A stretch of DNA of 64,000 nt from Thiorhodococcus sp. (GCA_029257385.1 JARIBS010000008.1:1-64000), one strand, 5' to 3'; shown: positions 53,000 to 63,616, numbered from the stretch's first letter. The notes: generated by a model from the sequence alone, not told the origin. Numbers and translations: made by a program.

Positions 53000-53938
53000 A
53001 TGCCTGTCGATCAGATCTCAACGACACCAATTGCGTCGGCTCAGGCCGTTCGGCTGATCGTTGCGATCTCCTCGCGCGCGCTCTTCGATCTAAGCGAATC
53101 GCATCGCATCTTCGAGACCGACGGCGTTCAGGCCTATCACGAGTATCAGGTCGCGCATGAGTCTGAGATTCTTGCGCCGGGAGTTGCCTTTGCGCTGGTT
53201 AGGAAGCTGATGAATCTCAACGCGTCGCTGGGAACACGCGGGCGTGTCGAGGTCATTTTGCTTTCGCGCAATAGCTCCGACACCGGTCTGAGGGTCCTGA
53301 CTTCGGCGCATCACCACGGCCTGGATATCTCGCGAGCGGCTTTTACCGGCGGGGCTAGTCCGTACCGTTATGTCGGTGCATTTGGCGCGCATCTGTTTCT
53401 CTCGGCGGATCCCGAAGACGTGCGCCTGGCGCTCGCCGCGGGCTGTGCCGCGGCAACGGTGCTGCCGTCCTCCACTGCCACATCCGCAGATGATGATCCT
53501 CAGGTGCGCATCGCCTTTGATGGCGACGCTGTGCTCTTCTCCGACGAGGCCGAACGGCTTTATCGCGAAGAGGGACTCGACGTCTTCAACCAGCACGAAT
53601 CCGCTGCGGCGCATGAACCGCTGCCAGACGGTCCATTCAAGGGTTTTCTTGTGGCGATCCATCAACTCCAGGCGCTGTTCCCACCCGAGTCGGCGCCCTT
53701 CTTGCGTACAGCCCTGGTTACCGCTCGTGGCGCTCCGTCGCATGAGCGCGTCATCCGCACACTGAGAGCTTGGGGCATCCGTATCGACGAAGCACTCTTT
53801 CTCGGCGGGCTGAGTAAGGCGAGTTTCCTAAACGCATTCGATGCGGATATCTTTTTCGACGATCAGACGTATCATTGCGAGGCTGCCCGCGTGCATGTCG
53901 CCACCGGCCATGTGCCGCATGGTGTTGCCAATATGTAG
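53000..53938 (+). CDS. Cytosolic 5'-nucleotidase (NT5C1-like) family
   Basis: VRLIVAISSRALFDLSESHRIFE, VEVILLSRNSSDTGLRV, RIAFDGDAVLFSDEAERLYREEGL, FFDDQTYHCEAA; the 52598 ORF start is too far upstream. Confidence 0.87.
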   Translation: MPVDQISTTPIASAQAVRLIVAISSRALFDLSESHRIFETDGVQAYHEYQVAHESEILAPGVAFALVRKLMNLNASLGTRGRVEVILLSRNSSDTGLRVLTSAHHHGLDISRAAFTGGASPYRYVGAFGAHLFLSADPEDVRLALAAGCAAATVLPSSTATSADDDPQVRIAFDGDAVLFSDEAERLYREEGLDVFNQHESAAAHEPLPDGPFKGFLVAIHQLQALFPPESAPFLRTALVTARGAPSHERVIRTLRAWGIRIDEALFLGGLSKASFLNAFDADIFFDDQTYHCEAARVHVATGHVPHGVANM

Positions 53939-53966
53939 CAGCCGCTGGCCGTGGCCTCTATGCGTG

Positions 53967-54839
53967 TTACTGCGGGACTGTCGGTGGTGCGTGCCGGGTG
54001 TGCTCGGCGAAGAGCTGTCGTGTATCGACGGGGTCGAAGCGATAGGCGCGGTTACAGAACTCGCACGTGATATCGACCATGCCTTGCTCAATGAGAATAC
54101 GGTCCACTTCATCTTCTCCCAGCATCTTGACCATGTCCTCAATTCGCCCTCGCGAGCAACCGCAGCGAAACGCGAGCGGTTCGGGTTCGAACAGCCGCAC
54201 GGTTTCTTCGTTGAACAGACGATAGAGCAGCGCGCCGGTCGAAAGGTCGGTGAGTTCGCTCGCGGTCAAGGTCTCGGCGAGCAGGTTGACGCGCTCCCAG
54301 TCCTCCTCGGTCGAGTGAGCGTCCGGCATGCGCTGAAGCAACAGCCCGGCGGCACGCTGCTCGCTCGCCGCCAGCCAGAGGCGAGTCTGGAGCTGCTCGG
54401 AAGCGGCGAAATAGCCTTCGATGGCCTGCGAAAGATCCTCGCCCTGCAGCGGCACAACGCCCTGATAAGGCTCGCCCTGGCGTCGCTGCACGGTCAGCAC
54501 CAGACGCCCGTCGCCAAACTGCTCGGGCAGTTGGCCGTGCAGCGGGACTTCGCCTTCCCAATGGGCCAGTCCGCGCACCGTGCGGGTGTTGGTCGCCTGC
54601 GCCACCAGTGTGCGAATGGGACCGGAGCCTTGAATTTGCAGGATCAGCGAGCCATCGAATTTGATGGTCGCGGCCAGCAGCGAGACCGCGGCCAGCGCCT
54701 CGCCGAGTGGTCCTTGTACGGCCTCGGGATAGACATGCGTCTCTAGGATCGCGCGCCAACTGGAGTCCAGATGGACCAGATTGCCGCGAATGCCGGCATG
54801 TTCGAACAAAAAACGCGAGAGTGAATCAGTATCGTTCAT
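53967..54839 (-). CDS. hslO: Redox-regulated chaperone Hsp33
   Basis: FRCGCSRGRIEDMVKMLGEDE...ITCEFCNRAYRFDPVD, with CXC and CXXC. Confidence 0.97.
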   Translation of the reverse strand: MNDTDSLSRFLFEHAGIRGNLVHLDSSWRAILETHVYPEAVQGPLGEALAAVSLLAATIKFDGSLILQIQGSGPIRTLVAQATNTRTVRGLAHWEGEVPLHGQLPEQFGDGRLVLTVQRRQGEPYQGVVPLQGEDLSQAIEGYFAASEQLQTRLWLAASEQRAAGLLLQRMPDAHSTEEDWERVNLLAETLTASELTDLSTGALLYRLFNEETVRLFEPEPLAFRCGCSRGRIEDMVKMLGEDEVDRILIEQGMVDITCEFCNRAYRFDPVDTRQLFAEHTRHAPPTVPQ

Positions 54840-55057
54840 GGGTCTTGCACGAGAAACCCCGCCGGTTCGGGCGGGGAGGGCGCGCGGTCGGCGGTCCCTC
54901 TCGCATCCTCCTGTATGGTTGCGTTACATGGTGTCGGTAGCGATGAGTCGATGATATCCGAATTCCATGCGCGCCCTGGACCCTGTGCGGTCGCGTCCCG
55001 TTGCAGGCAAAACAGCGGGAGCCTATTTCCCAGAGTTCATCTCAGGATACCCGAGCC

Positions 55058-56089
55058 ATGCAACTGCGTTTCAACCAACTTTCAGGACACCTCAAATCGG
55101 GACTCGCCCCGATCTATCTGGTCTGCGGCGACGAACCCTACCAGTTCGGACAGGCGGCACGCCTGGTGCGCGAGAAGGCCAAACGCGAGGGCTTCGATGA
55201 GCGCGCGGTGCTGGAGGCTGAAGGCGCCTTCGATTGGGGGCTGTTGGCTGCAGCGGCTGACGCCATTTCGCTGTTCTCACCGCGCAGGCTCATTGAGCTG
55301 CGCATCGGCAAGGGCAAGATCGGCAAAGACGGCAGCGAGGCGGTGCGCGCCTACTGCGAGCGGCTCTGCCCGGATAATCTGCTGCTGATTCTGGCCCCCG
55401 GGCTAGAGCGCAAAGATCTCCAGACCCAATGGATTAAGCGTGTCGCCTCGATCGGTGCGCTGGTGCAGGTCTGGCCGCTCAAGGAGCGCGAGCTGGAAGG
55501 CTGGCTCGATCAGCGGCTCAAAGCGGCGGGTTTTCAGCCCGAGCCTGGAGTTGCGGCGATGCTGGCCGAGCGCGCCGAGGGCAATCTGCTGGCGGGCGCG
55601 CAGGAGGTCGAGAAACTCCGGCTGCTGCACGCCTCTGGTCGGCTCGCGCTGGAGGATTTGCTCGGCAATCTGGCCGATAGCGCGCGGTTTGATTTGTTCG
55701 CCCTGGTCGATGCGGCCATCAGCGGGGAGCGTGCGCGGGTGCGGCGTATTCTCTCGGTCCTGAAGGGGGAGGGCATCGCCGACGCACTGGTGCTCTGGGT
55801 GCTGGCGCGTGAACTGCGGATGCTGGCGAACGCGGCCAGCGCCATTGCCAGGCGGACCTCGCCGCATGCGGTTTTCGCCGCCCATCGGGTGCCCAGGCTG
55901 CGCCAACCGGATATCGAAGCGGCCTTGCAGCGACTACATGTGGCGACGCTGCACAGCCTGATCCAGCACTGCGCCGCGTGCGATCGCTCGATCAAGGGTC
56001 TCGCCCCGGAAGATGCCTGGCATCGGCTGGCGATCATTGCCGATAGTCTGTGCACGGGACACCGACCAGACCCGGCGTTATCCTCATGA
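55058..56089 (+). CDS. holA: DNA polymerase III subunit delta
   Basis: MQLRFNQLSGHLKSGLAPIYLVCGDEPYQFGQAARLVREKAKREGF. Confidence 0.94.
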   Translation: MQLRFNQLSGHLKSGLAPIYLVCGDEPYQFGQAARLVREKAKREGFDERAVLEAEGAFDWGLLAAAADAISLFSPRRLIELRIGKGKIGKDGSEAVRAYCERLCPDNLLLILAPGLERKDLQTQWIKRVASIGALVQVWPLKERELEGWLDQRLKAAGFQPEPGVAAMLAERAEGNLLAGAQEVEKLRLLHASGRLALEDLLGNLADSARFDLFALVDAAISGERARVRRILSVLKGEGIADALVLWVLARELRMLANAASAIARRTSPHAVFAAHRVPRLRQPDIEAALQRLHVATLHSLIQHCAACDRSIKGLAPEDAWHRLAIIADSLCTGHRPDPALSS

Positions 56090-56168
56090 ATGAATGGGCC
56101 TTGCGCGTTATTGCGATCAGCTCCGCACGGCCCCGGACGTATCTTGCTGCATAGAGGCGCTTAGAGAG

Positions 56169-57443
56169 ATGAGTGACGAACCTATCACCGATGTCGCGGC
56201 TTATATGGCTCAATTGGGTCGAGACGCACACGCAGCGTCCAGACACCTGGCGCGCGCCAGCGCCGGACAGAAACAGGCGGCGCTACTGGCGATTGCCGAT
56301 TTACTCGACCAAGAGCGTGCACACCTCACCGAAGCGAATCGCCAGGATCTGGACGCTGGCGCGGCCAAAGGGCTGGATACGGCCTTGCTGGATCGGCTGG
56401 AGCTGACACCCGCGCGCATCGACGCCATGATCGAGGGCGTGCGGCAGGTCGCGGCGCTGCCCGATCCGATTGGCGCCATCTTCGATCTCAACTACCGACC
56501 ATCTGGGATCCAGGTCGGGCGGATGCGCGTGCCGCTGGGTGTGGTCGGCATCATCTACGAGTCGCGTCCCAACGTCACCGCCGATGCTGCGGCACTTTGT
56601 CTCAAGTCCGGCAATGCGACGGTCCTGCGTGGCGGCTCGGAGGCCTATGCCTCCAATCAGGCAATCGCGGCCTGTATTCAGCGTGGCCTGACGCAGGTTG
56701 GACTGCCCTCGACTGGCGTACAGGTCGTGGCGACGACCGATCGCGCGGCGGTCGGGGCGATGATCACCATGCCCGAATGCATCGATGTCATCATCCCGCG
56801 CGGCGGCAAGGGATTGATCGAGCGGATCAGCCGCGATGCCCGCGTTCCTGTCATCAAGCATCTCGACGGGATCTGTCATGTCTACATCGATGCCGGTGCC
56901 GACCCCGAGAAGGCCGTGCGGATCGCGCTCAATGCCAAGTCCCAGCGCTACGGGACATGCAATACGCTGGAGACGCTGCTAGTCGATGTGGCGGTCGCCG
57001 AGGACATCCTGCCGGGGCTGGCGAGCGCTTATCAGGAGCTTGGCGTGGAGCTGCGCGGATGCCCCCGCACCCGTGCGATTGTGCCAGAGACGCTGGCGGC
57101 CACGCCTGAGGATTGGGATACGGAATATCTGGCGCCAATTCTCTCGATCCGTATCGTCGAGGGGCTGGACGAGGCGATGGACCATATCGCGCGCCACGGC
57201 TCGGGGCATACCGAGGCGATCATCACCGAGGACTACGCCCGTGCCAGGCGTTTTCTACGCGAGGTGGACTCAAGCTCGGTCATGGTCAATGCGTCGACAC
57301 GCTTTGCCGATGGCTTTGAATACGGACTGGGCGCCGAGATCGGCATCAGCACAGACAAGTTCCATGCCCGAGGACCGGTTGGACTCGAAGGGCTGACGTC
57401 GGTGAAGTTCGTCGTTTTGGGAGATGGCCAGATACGCACCTGA
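56169..57443 (+). CDS. proA: Glutamate-5-semialdehyde dehydrogenase (gamma-glutamyl phosphate reductase)
   Basis: [53 protein letters not shown]. Confidence 0.97.
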   Translation: MSDEPITDVAAYMAQLGRDAHAASRHLARASAGQKQAALLAIADLLDQERAHLTEANRQDLDAGAAKGLDTALLDRLELTPARIDAMIEGVRQVAALPDPIGAIFDLNYRPSGIQVGRMRVPLGVVGIIYESRPNVTADAAALCLKSGNATVLRGGSEAYASNQAIAACIQRGLTQVGLPSTGVQVVATTDRAAVGAMITMPECIDVIIPRGGKGLIERISRDARVPVIKHLDGICHVYIDAGADPEKAVRIALNAKSQRYGTCNTLETLLVDVAVAEDILPGLASAYQELGVELRGCPRTRAIVPETLAATPEDWDTEYLAPILSIRIVEGLDEAMDHIARHGSGHTEAIITEDYARARRFLREVDSSSVMVNASTRFADGFEYGLGAEIGISTDKFHARGPVGLEGLTSVKFVVLGDGQIRT

Positions 57444-57588
57444 TGTAACCTGTCCCTTTTGAGTAGCGTCTTTAACGCCCGCGATCTCGACAATTGTCAG
57501 CCGTACTGTTAAAAATAATAAATTGCATTGATGCGGGCCGGAGTGTGACGCGCTTTCAATGCTCCATTCAAAAATCTGGAGCTTTTAT

Positions 57589-59046
57589 ATGGCAAGTGTC
57601 GTGATTCTTGGAGCAGGTCTGTCTGGACATGCAGTAGCCAGATACCTGGGTAAGTGGATTGGCAAAAAGCATCAGGTCAGCGTCGTCTCGCCCAACGCAA
57701 AGTGGAATTGGATTCCATCCAACATCTGGGTGGGCGTGGGTGATATGACCGAAAAACAGGTGACTTTCGAGCTGGCGCCCGTCTATAAAAAGATCAATGT
57801 GGCCTTTCATCAGGCCAAGGCCGTATCGATCAACCCCGAAGGCAGCACCGAGCATGAGAAGCCCTTCGTGACCATCGAGTACACCAACCAGGCGCGCGCC
57901 GGGCAGACCGAGACGATCGCCTACGATTACCTGGTCAACGCCACTGGACCCAAGCTGAACTTCATCGCCACCCCTGGTCTCGGTCCCGATGAGGGCTATA
58001 CCCAGTCGGTCTGCACGTCAGGGCACGCAGTGGAGGCCAATATCCAGCTCCAGAAGACCATTGAAAAGATGAAGGCGGGCGCACGCAAGACCTTTGTCGT
58101 CGGCACGGGACATGGCATGTGTACCTGTCAGGGGGCGGCATTCGAGTACATCTTCAACGTCCACCATACCTTACGCGAGGCTGGCGTACTCGATCTGGCC
58201 CGTATCGTCTGGATCAGCAATGAGTACGAGCTGGGCGATTTCGGCATGGGCGGAATGCACACCCATCGCGGTGGCTATACGACCAACGGCAAGATTTTTG
58301 CTGAATCACTGATGGTCGAGCGCAACATCGAATGGATCACCCGCGCGCATGTCACCAAGGTCGAACCGGGCAAGATCCACTACGAGCTACTCGACGGCAG
58401 CCTGGACGAGCTGGAGTTCGACTTCTCCATGCTGATTCCGCCTTTCTCTGGCGTTGGACTCAGAGCCTACGACAAGGCCGGTGAGGAGATTACCGCAGAG
58501 CTCTTCGCGCCCAACGGCATGATGAAGGTCGATGCTGACTACACGCCTAAAGTCTTCGAGGACTGGAGCAAGCACGATTGGCCCAAGACCTACCAGACGC
58601 CAAAGTACAAAAACGTCTTCTGTGTGGGAATCGCCTTCGCGCCCCCGCACCCCATCAGCAAGGTGATGAAGAGTCCAAGCGGTACTCAAATCAGCCCCAC
58701 GCCGCCACGCACGGGCATGCCCTCGGCGGCCATGGGCAAGGCCGTTGCCTGGAGCATCCGCGATATGCTCGCCGGTGCCCCGGAGCCGACGCATACCGCC
58801 TCAATGGCTGAGGTGGGCTCCGCCTGCGTGGCCTCGACTGGGTTCGACACTTTCAAGGGTTCGGCTGCAACCATGACGGTATTCCCCGTGGTGCCGGACT
58901 ACGAGACCTATCCGCGATACGGACGCGACATGAGCCTGAGCTTCGGCGAGGTTGGTCTGGCCGGACACTGGATGAAATACCTTCTGCATCACGTATTTAT
59001 CTATCAGGCCAAGATGCGGCCTGGTTGGTCCATCCTTCCAGATTGA
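57589..59046 (+). CDS. Sulfide:quinone oxidoreductase, type VI (SqrF)-like flavoprotein
   Basis: VVILGAGLSGHAVARYLGKWIGKKHQVSVVSPNAKWNWIPSNIWVGVG, FVVGTGHGMCTCQGAAFEY, KNVFCVGIAFAPPHPIS. Confidence 0.85.
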   Translation: MASVVILGAGLSGHAVARYLGKWIGKKHQVSVVSPNAKWNWIPSNIWVGVGDMTEKQVTFELAPVYKKINVAFHQAKAVSINPEGSTEHEKPFVTIEYTNQARAGQTETIAYDYLVNATGPKLNFIATPGLGPDEGYTQSVCTSGHAVEANIQLQKTIEKMKAGARKTFVVGTGHGMCTCQGAAFEYIFNVHHTLREAGVLDLARIVWISNEYELGDFGMGGMHTHRGGYTTNGKIFAESLMVERNIEWITRAHVTKVEPGKIHYELLDGSLDELEFDFSMLIPPFSGVGLRAYDKAGEEITAELFAPNGMMKVDADYTPKVFEDWSKHDWPKTYQTPKYKNVFCVGIAFAPPHPISKVMKSPSGTQISPTPPRTGMPSAAMGKAVAWSIRDMLAGAPEPTHTASMAEVGSACVASTGFDTFKGSAATMTVFPVVPDYETYPRYGRDMSLSFGEVGLAGHWMKYLLHHVFIYQAKMRPGWSILPD

Positions 59047-59082
59047 TGCGCTCCCTCGTCAGGACAAAAAAGGTAAAAGCAG

Positions 59083-59241
59083 ATGTCAGTCAAGAACAAA
59101 GAGCCTTATCAACAGGCTTACTATCCGCCGGTCCCGACCCGCTTCACCCGCTATATGCGCCAATCCCTGATCTGGCAGTTCGTCCGGTTCTGGGTTATCA
59201 ACTTCAAGATCTTCATGCTCTTGGTGAAGTCTCGACACTGA
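59083..59241 (+). CDS. 52-aa putative membrane microprotein directly after SQR
   Basis: MSVKNKEPYQQAYYPPVPTRFTRYMRQSLIWQFVRFWVINFKIFMLLVKSRH*; fits the 37-nt to 25-nt gaps between SQR and nadD; below the ORF-track cutoff. Confidence 0.7.
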   Translation: MSVKNKEPYQQAYYPPVPTRFTRYMRQSLIWQFVRFWVINFKIFMLLVKSRH

Positions 59242-59265
59242 CGGGCTACGCAACTGTCCGGGACT

Positions 59266-59895
59266 ATGATCGGTCTTTTTGGCGGCACCTTCGATCCCGT
59301 CCATTTCGGGCATTTGCGTCCGGCGCTGGATTGTCTGCACGGTCTTGGTCTGGAGCAGGTTCGGTTCATTCCGCTCAACGTTGCGGTCCACCGCCCGCAG
59401 CCCGTGGCCTCTCCAGCACTGCGTCGCGCCATGCTGGACGCGGCGCTATACAATGAACCCAGATTCGTGGTCGATACGCGCGAGCTTGACCGTCCGGGAG
59501 GCTCCTATACCTACGATACGCTGCACTCGCTGCGTGAGGAGCTCGGCAGCGAGCGGCCGCTATGTCTGCTGGTTGGGGCCGATGCTTACGCAAGCTTCCT
59601 CGACTGGCATCGGTCGTTGGATATCCTGGGGCTTGCGCACCTCGTCGTCATGCGCCGACCTCAGGCGCATATGGTGTCGAATGCGCGTCTACACGCACTC
59701 TATCTGGAGCACGGCAGCGAGCAGATCGCGCAGTTGCAAGACGCACCGGGCGGGCGCATTTTTTTTCAGGATGTGACCCAGATGGCGATCTCCGCGACCC
59801 GGATCAGGGACCTGATCGGGCGTGGCTTGAGTCCACGCTATCTGATGCCGGATAGTGTGCTCGAGATCATCAAGCGCGAGGCACTGTACCGATGA
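59266..59895 (+). CDS. nadD: Nicotinate-nucleotide adenylyltransferase
   Basis: MIGLFGGTFDPVHFGHLRPALDCLHGLGLEQVRFIP. Confidence 0.96.
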   Translation: MIGLFGGTFDPVHFGHLRPALDCLHGLGLEQVRFIPLNVAVHRPQPVASPALRRAMLDAALYNEPRFVVDTRELDRPGGSYTYDTLHSLREELGSERPLCLLVGADAYASFLDWHRSLDILGLAHLVVMRRPQAHMVSNARLHALYLEHGSEQIAQLQDAPGGRIFFQDVTQMAISATRIRDLIGRGLSPRYLMPDSVLEIIKREALYR

Positions 59896-59951
59896 CCAGC
59901 TCATCCGTCGGTGGATCTTAATGTGTTTATTGTGATTGCATAGGAGCACGC

Positions 59952-60311
59952 ATGCAGCTTGAGCAACTTCGGCAGTTGGTTGTCGATACCCTGGCCGACA
60001 TGAAGGCCCGTGACATCGAAGTCATCGATGTGCGCGGCAAGACGGCCGTAACCGACTATATGGTGGTCGCTTCGGGCACTTCTGATCGCCATGTCAAGGC
60101 GATCGCCGAGACGGTCGCTTTCCGCTCCAAAGAGGCGGGCGAGGCGCCCTTGGGCACCGAAGGCGTTGCCGAGGGGGAATGGGCCTTGGTCGACCTCAAC
60201 GGTGTCGTCGTGCATGTCATGCTGCCCAAGGTCCGTGATTTCTACACCCTGGAGCGTCTTTGGTCGGCACCGGCCATGGTGCCGAAAGACGCATCGCTGT
60301 CGTCGGGCTGA
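59952..60311 (+). CDS. rsfS: Ribosome silencing factor
   Basis: [44 protein letters not shown]. Confidence 0.96.
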   Translation: MQLEQLRQLVVDTLADMKARDIEVIDVRGKTAVTDYMVVASGTSDRHVKAIAETVAFRSKEAGEAPLGTEGVAEGEWALVDLNGVVVHVMLPKVRDFYTLERLWSAPAMVPKDASLSSG

Positions 60312-60318
60312 AGTCGCG

Positions 60319-60843
60319 ATGGCACAATCTGCGGCCAGTGATCGACTGAGGCCACGGCTGTCGATCGTTGCGGCAATTGCTGACAACGGTGTGATAGGCT
60401 GTGACAATGCCCTGCCATGGCACTTGCCGGCGGATCTGGCGCACTTCAAACGTCTGACCCTCGACAAGACGATTTTAATGGGGCGCAGGACTTGGGAGTC
60501 ATTGCCTGGACTGCTACCGCGCAGACGCCATCTCGTGCTCACACGTAATGGCGGCTTGTGTGCCGAGGGCTGCGAAATCGTTGGATCGATTGAGCAGGCC
60601 ATCGCTGCCGCCGCGCAGGAGCCGGATCTCATGATCATTGGCGGTGCCTCGCTCTACGCGCAGGTGCTGCCGCTGACCAGCCGTCTCTACCTCACCCTGG
60701 TCCACACCCAGGCCGCAGGAGACACCCGCTTTCCGGACTGGGATCCTGCGGACTGGTGCGAAGTCGATCGTGTTGAGCGCCCAGCCGATGAGCGTAATGT
60801 GTTCGACATGAGCTTTCTGGAGCTTCGGCGCGTGTTTGGATAG
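60319..60843 (+). CDS. folA: Dihydrofolate reductase
   Basis: LSIVAAIADNGVIGCDNALPWHLPADLAHFKRLTLDKTILMGRRTWESLP. Confidence 0.95.
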   Translation: MAQSAASDRLRPRLSIVAAIADNGVIGCDNALPWHLPADLAHFKRLTLDKTILMGRRTWESLPGLLPRRRHLVLTRNGGLCAEGCEIVGSIEQAIAAAAQEPDLMIIGGASLYAQVLPLTSRLYLTLVHTQAAGDTRFPDWDPADWCEVDRVERPADERNVFDMSFLELRRVFG

Positions 60844-60882
60844 CAATCCGGCGCATGGCGCGCAACTGGTAACTTGTTGTCG

Positions 60883-61719
60883 TTATTGGTCTATGGGGTC
60901 GAGATAACCCGCGCACTCCAGTTGCACGACGCGCATGGGCGTATCATCCAGAGTTAAAGCGGTCAGTGCGCCGCCCCACAGACAACCGCTGTCGATCGCC
61001 CAAACGTTATCGCCCTGCCAGAATCCCAGGGTCGACCAATGGCCGAAGATGATGCGCTCTTGGTGCGTGCGTCTGCCAGGCATCTGGAACCAGGGCACCA
61101 GCCCTTCGCTTTGGCTGCCAATCTCGCCTTTCTCCTTTAAAGCCAGGCTTCCATCCGGCGTGCAGAAGCGCAGTCGGGTGAAGCTGTTGGTGATGAAGCG
61201 CAGCCGCTCCATCCCGTCCAGGTCGGGCGACCAGCGCTCGGGATCATTACCGTACATCGCGCACAAGAAAGCGTCACAGTCATCGCCGCGCAGCACGGCC
61301 TCCAGCTCGGCGGCGCACTGGCGCGCCTGTGCGAGATCCCATTGCGGCGGCAATCCGGCATGAATTATCGTCAATGCCTTGTCCGCGTCGTGATGGAGCA
61401 GCGGGCGATGGCGCAGCCAATGCAGCAGGGTATCGCGATCCGGGGCCTTGAGCACGGCGTCCAGAGTGCTCTTTTTGGCATGCTTGTGGTTGCCGGCCGC
61501 TAGGGCGAGGAGGTGGAGGTCGTGATTGCCGAGCACCACGATCGCCGCCTCCCCCAGGTCTTTGATCAGACGCAAGACCTCAAGTGAGCGAGGTCCGCGA
61601 TTGACGAGATCTCCTGCTAACCAGAGTCGATCCCGTGCCGGATCAAAGGCAAGTTTGTCGAGTAGCTTGAGTAATTCGGTGTGACAGCCTTGGATATCAC
61701 CAATCGCATACGTAGACAT
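60883..61719 (-). CDS. apaH: Diadenosine tetraphosphatase
   Basis: YAIGDIQGCHTELLKLLDKLAFDPARDRLWLAGDLVNRGPRSLEVLR. Confidence 0.97.
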   Translation of the reverse strand: MSTYAIGDIQGCHTELLKLLDKLAFDPARDRLWLAGDLVNRGPRSLEVLRLIKDLGEAAIVVLGNHDLHLLALAAGNHKHAKKSTLDAVLKAPDRDTLLHWLRHRPLLHHDADKALTIIHAGLPPQWDLAQARQCAAELEAVLRGDDCDAFLCAMYGNDPERWSPDLDGMERLRFITNSFTRLRFCTPDGSLALKEKGEIGSQSEGLVPWFQMPGRRTHQERIIFGHWSTLGFWQGDNVWAIDSGCLWGGALTALTLDDTPMRVVQLECAGYLDPIDQ

Positions 61720-61796
61720 GATGTAGTTGCTGGTTTGGATGATGGTGTGCTGAGTGCCTGGTTTGACGCCGTGCGCGTCGAGTGAGTTGCGGCGGC

Positions 61797-62216
61797 TCAG
61801 TGAATGCGCGTCGACGCCAGCGAAAAGGGCGGAATCCTGGCCTCGAAGCGCGTGCCGTCGTCTCTTGCCATGACATAATGGCCGTGCATGCTGCCCAATG
61901 GCGTGGAGAGAATAGTGCCGCTGGTGTATTGAAACGACTCTCCCGGGCGTAGATGCGGCTGCTCGCCGACGACGCCTTGCCCCCTAACCTCCTGCACCTT
62001 GCCGTCGGCATCGGTGATGATCCAGTGGCGGTTGAGCAGATGCGCGGCTTTGTCGCCTTGGTTTTCAATCGTAATGGTATAGGCGAAGACATATCTGCCT
62101 TCCTCTGGTGCGGAACTGTCCGGTTGGTACTGGCTTTGAGCCGTGACTTTGATGGAGGATTCGGTCACATGTATCTCCGTTGTAAATAAGTGAATCAGCC
62201 GGGCGGGGATGTGCAT
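61797..62216 (-). CDS. apaG: ApaG protein (true start probably GTG near 62168)
   Basis: SIKVTAQSQYQPDSSAPEEGRYVFAYTITIENQGDKAAHLLNRHWIITDADGKVQEVRGQGVVGEQPHLRPGESFQYTSGTIL. Confidence 0.95.
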   Translation of the reverse strand: MHIPARLIHLFTTEIHVTESSIKVTAQSQYQPDSSAPEEGRYVFAYTITIENQGDKAAHLLNRHWIITDADGKVQEVRGQGVVGEQPHLRPGESFQYTSGTILSTPLGSMHGHYVMARDDGTRFEARIPPFSLASTRIH

Positions 62217-62560
62217 CGCGCCTATTCAGATCGAGCCGAGTCGATCAAATGGAATCGGAGGCTTGTAATATTTTTAAATGGTTGTAGGCTATTCCTCAAA
62301 GCCTAGGCGAAACAAGTGGCAAGGATGTTAATTACCTCAAAGCGCAATCACCGCAGGCACGACCCGCTGATCTTGTTGATAGTCTTCGTTGCTATTGGCA
62401 TGTTTGCAACGGTGAGTTATCAGGTTCTCCTCTCGCCTGATGCGAGCCAGTCGACCTTTGTCAGACAGGCACCACAGCCTGCTGAAATCGGCGGCTGATC
62501 ACCGCTTCGCGCTGGCGGCGTCTTCTGGTTTAGCGGCAAAGGATCAATCGGACGAACCTC

Positions 62561-63547
62561 ATGGTAGCGAGTCGCACTCCCGAGAAAATCAGCGTCGCGG
62601 TTGTGGGCGTTGGCTACCTGGGGCGGTTTCACGCACTGATCTATTCGCGGATGCCCGATGTCGATCTAGTTGGTGTCTTCGACACCGATCAAGCGCGCGC
62701 TCGAGCAGTCGCGAGCGAGGCCGGATGTCCGTGCTTTAGCTCCATCGACGATCTGCTCGAACGCGTCGATGCCGCCAGCATCGTGGTGCCGACCTCGGCG
62801 CATCTGAGCGCCGCCGCCCCCTTTCTGATGCGCGGCATCCATGTTCTGCTCGAAAAGCCGATCGCTGCAACCCTAGCGGACGGTGCCGAGATCGTGCGCC
62901 TGGCCAAAGCGCACGGCGCGACACTCCAGATCGGCCATGTCGAGCGTTTCAACGCCGGCGTTATGGCGCTGGCGCAGCGCATTCGCTCGCCACTGTATCT
63001 TGAGGCCCAGCGTATGGGCGGCTTCGTCGAACGGGCCACCGACGTGGATGTCGTCTCTGATCTCATGATCCACGATATCGATATCATCCTCTCGCTGGTC
63101 GATGCCGAGATCAGCAACATTTCGGCCGTCGGAGCCGCGATTCTGACCGAGTATATCGACATCGCCAACGCGCGCCTGGAGTTCGCCAACGGCACTGTCG
63201 CCAATGTGGTAGCGAGCCGGGTCTCTGACAAGACGACACGGCGCATTCGGGTCTTTCAGACGAAGGGATACCTGTCGCTGGATTTCGTCGCGCAGACGAT
63301 CGATGTCGCCACTCCACGTCAGGTCGCAGGCGAAACGCGCCCGCAGATCCTGCGCGAGCGCATCGCGGTCGAGCCAGTCAAACCGCTCGATCAGGAACTC
63401 GCCGCTTTCGTACAAAGCCTGCGCGAGGGATGCCCGCCGCTCGTCGATGGTCGCACTGGACTCAAAGCGCTCGAGGTCGCCTTAGAAGTGCGCGCCTGCA
63501 TCGAGCGCTCGGCCGATCTGCAACGGGCGTATCCGCTAGGCGACTGA
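62561..63547 (+). CDS. Gfo/Idh/MocA family oxidoreductase
   Basis: VAVVGVGYLGRFHALIYSRMPDVDLVGVFDTD, HVLLEKPIAATLADGAEIVRLAKA. Confidence 0.9.
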   Translation: MVASRTPEKISVAVVGVGYLGRFHALIYSRMPDVDLVGVFDTDQARARAVASEAGCPCFSSIDDLLERVDAASIVVPTSAHLSAAAPFLMRGIHVLLEKPIAATLADGAEIVRLAKAHGATLQIGHVERFNAGVMALAQRIRSPLYLEAQRMGGFVERATDVDVVSDLMIHDIDIILSLVDAEISNISAVGAAILTEYIDIANARLEFANGTVANVVASRVSDKTTRRIRVFQTKGYLSLDFVAQTIDVATPRQVAGETRPQILRERIAVEPVKPLDQELAAFVQSLREGCPPLVDGRTGLKALEVALEVRACIERSADLQRAYPLGD

Positions 63548-63616
63548 GTCGCTTGACGATGAACCGGCGGATTTCTTAACCAGCGCAAACCCTACCGCAT
63601 CACTCTGCACGGCCAG

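Noticed and set aside
53841-54746. 301-aa plus-strand ORF
   Set aside because: Antisense to hslO.
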